This document shows positions 15,193 through 15,408 of a stretch of 15,408 nt of DNA, one piece after another. The translations under genes were made by a program, and so were the position numbers. Origin of the DNA: an uncultured Prevotella sp. (GTDB taxonomy: Bacteria; Bacteroidota; Bacteroidia; Bacteroidales; Bacteroidaceae); assembly GCA_900770845.1 (NCBI GenBank), contig CAAGLS010000232.1, positions 1 through 15,408 on the forward strand, in the 5' to 3' direction. Under the pieces are notes generated by a model. That model ran no database searches, had not been told where the DNA came from, and worked only from the letters and a program-made list of their open reading frames with translations. How positions within the stretch are numbered: the stretch's first letter is position 1; each line of letters starts with the position of its first letter.

Positions 15193-15240
15193 CTCTCCCC
15201 GGCGGCCATAGCCTGTCGGGGAGAGTCCTTTTTTGTTTTT
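15193..15240 (+). terminator. Rho-independent terminator of the second operon
   Basis: CTCTCCCCG (15193-15201) pairs with CGGGGAGAG (15217-15225), extended inward by a G-T and a C-G pair. TCC and then TTTTTTGTTTTT (15229-15240) follow. It lies 45 bases after the stop of the leucine-rich-repeat gene. Confidence 0.85.
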
Positions 15241-15272
15241 ACCCGCATTCGTCCAACAGTACGGCTTCTGCT

Positions 15273-15329
15273 GGTGCGCACGCCTTTGTGCATAATCCGT
15301 TTGGACGATTGCACTCCCTCCCTTTGTAG
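15273..15329. repeat. Diverged copy of part of the 823-967 element
   Basis: GCGCACGCCTTTGTGC (15276-15291), then CGATTG (15306-15311) and CTCCCTCCCTTT (15314-15325) occur in the same order as GCACGCCTTTGTGG, CGATTGG and CTCCCCTCCCTTT in the right half of the inverted-repeat element at 907-942. The spacing differs. The remaining bases to the window end (15330-15408) hold no gene start or stop that I can support. Confidence 0.45.
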
Positions 15330-15408
15330 TCTATAGGCTGGTTCTATAAATTAGGTCGAGTCGTATTCTGCAAGATATCGGGATTCAAAACGTAAGTTGA
15401 AGAGGGAG

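Noticed and set aside
15330..15408. Possible end of an insertion sequence at the right edge (CTATA words around GGCTGGTT, A/T-rich stretch)
   Set aside because: Too short to show a terminal inverted repeat or transposase; there is nothing to separate it from ordinary intergenic DNA.

Overview
The window looks like chromosomal DNA from a Bacteroidales bacterium, most likely Prevotella in the broad sense (inference). Three things support this. The best promoters fit the Bacteroidetes pattern TTTG-N20-TAnnTTTG rather than the E. coli one. Most of the encoded proteins are exported and end in a type IX secretion system (T9SS) sorting tail of the form YxxxG...GxYIxNGKKxxxK/R. The protein families are also typical Bacteroidales ones: BspA-type leucine-rich repeats, Omp28-like protein, M6 protease, choice-of-anchor J adhesin, and AAA-ATPase fused to a PD-(D/E)XK domain. 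No rRNA, tRNA, complete insertion sequence or CRISPR array was seen.

Layout. (1) Bases 2-139 are the last 45 codons of a T9SS-cargo-like gene, followed by a strong terminator. (2) Bases 140-987 hold no credible gene but are packed with direct repeats, a perfect 43-bp tandem duplication, hairpins and a 145-bp imperfect inverted repeat. (3) Two genes lie on the minus strand: a MATE-family efflux protein (988-2331), whose presumed leader is an 85-bp inverted-repeat element, and an AAA-ATPase/PDDEXK protein (2547-4094) with a textbook Bacteroidetes promoter. (4) A 509-bp gap separates these from the plus-strand genes. (5) Bases 4604-6313 encode a membrane-spanning regulator: signal sequence, TPR repeats, one transmembrane helix, coiled coil and AraC-type DNA-binding domain. 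(6) After a terminator and a perfect 30-bp palindrome comes a three-gene operon (6497-11864): a secreted protein of unknown function, an M6 zinc metalloprotease, and an adhesin with FN3 and cleaved-adhesin domains. The last two genes overlap by 4 bases. (7) A hairpin and a near-consensus promoter precede a second operon (12087-15147) of an Omp28-like thioredoxin-fold protein and a BspA-type leucine-rich-repeat protein, closed by a strong terminator. (8) The right edge carries a diverged copy of part of the left-hand repeat element.

How the genes may work together (inference). The two plus-strand operons would deliver five proteins to the cell surface or medium through T9SS: a protease, an adhesin, a redox-fold protein, a leucine-rich-repeat binding protein and an unknown. 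The membrane-anchored TPR/AraC protein just upstream is a plausible envelope sensor for them, and the palindrome between it and the first operon is a plausible operator. No such link is shown directly by the sequence. The MATE and AAA/PDDEXK genes appear to be unrelated neighbours.
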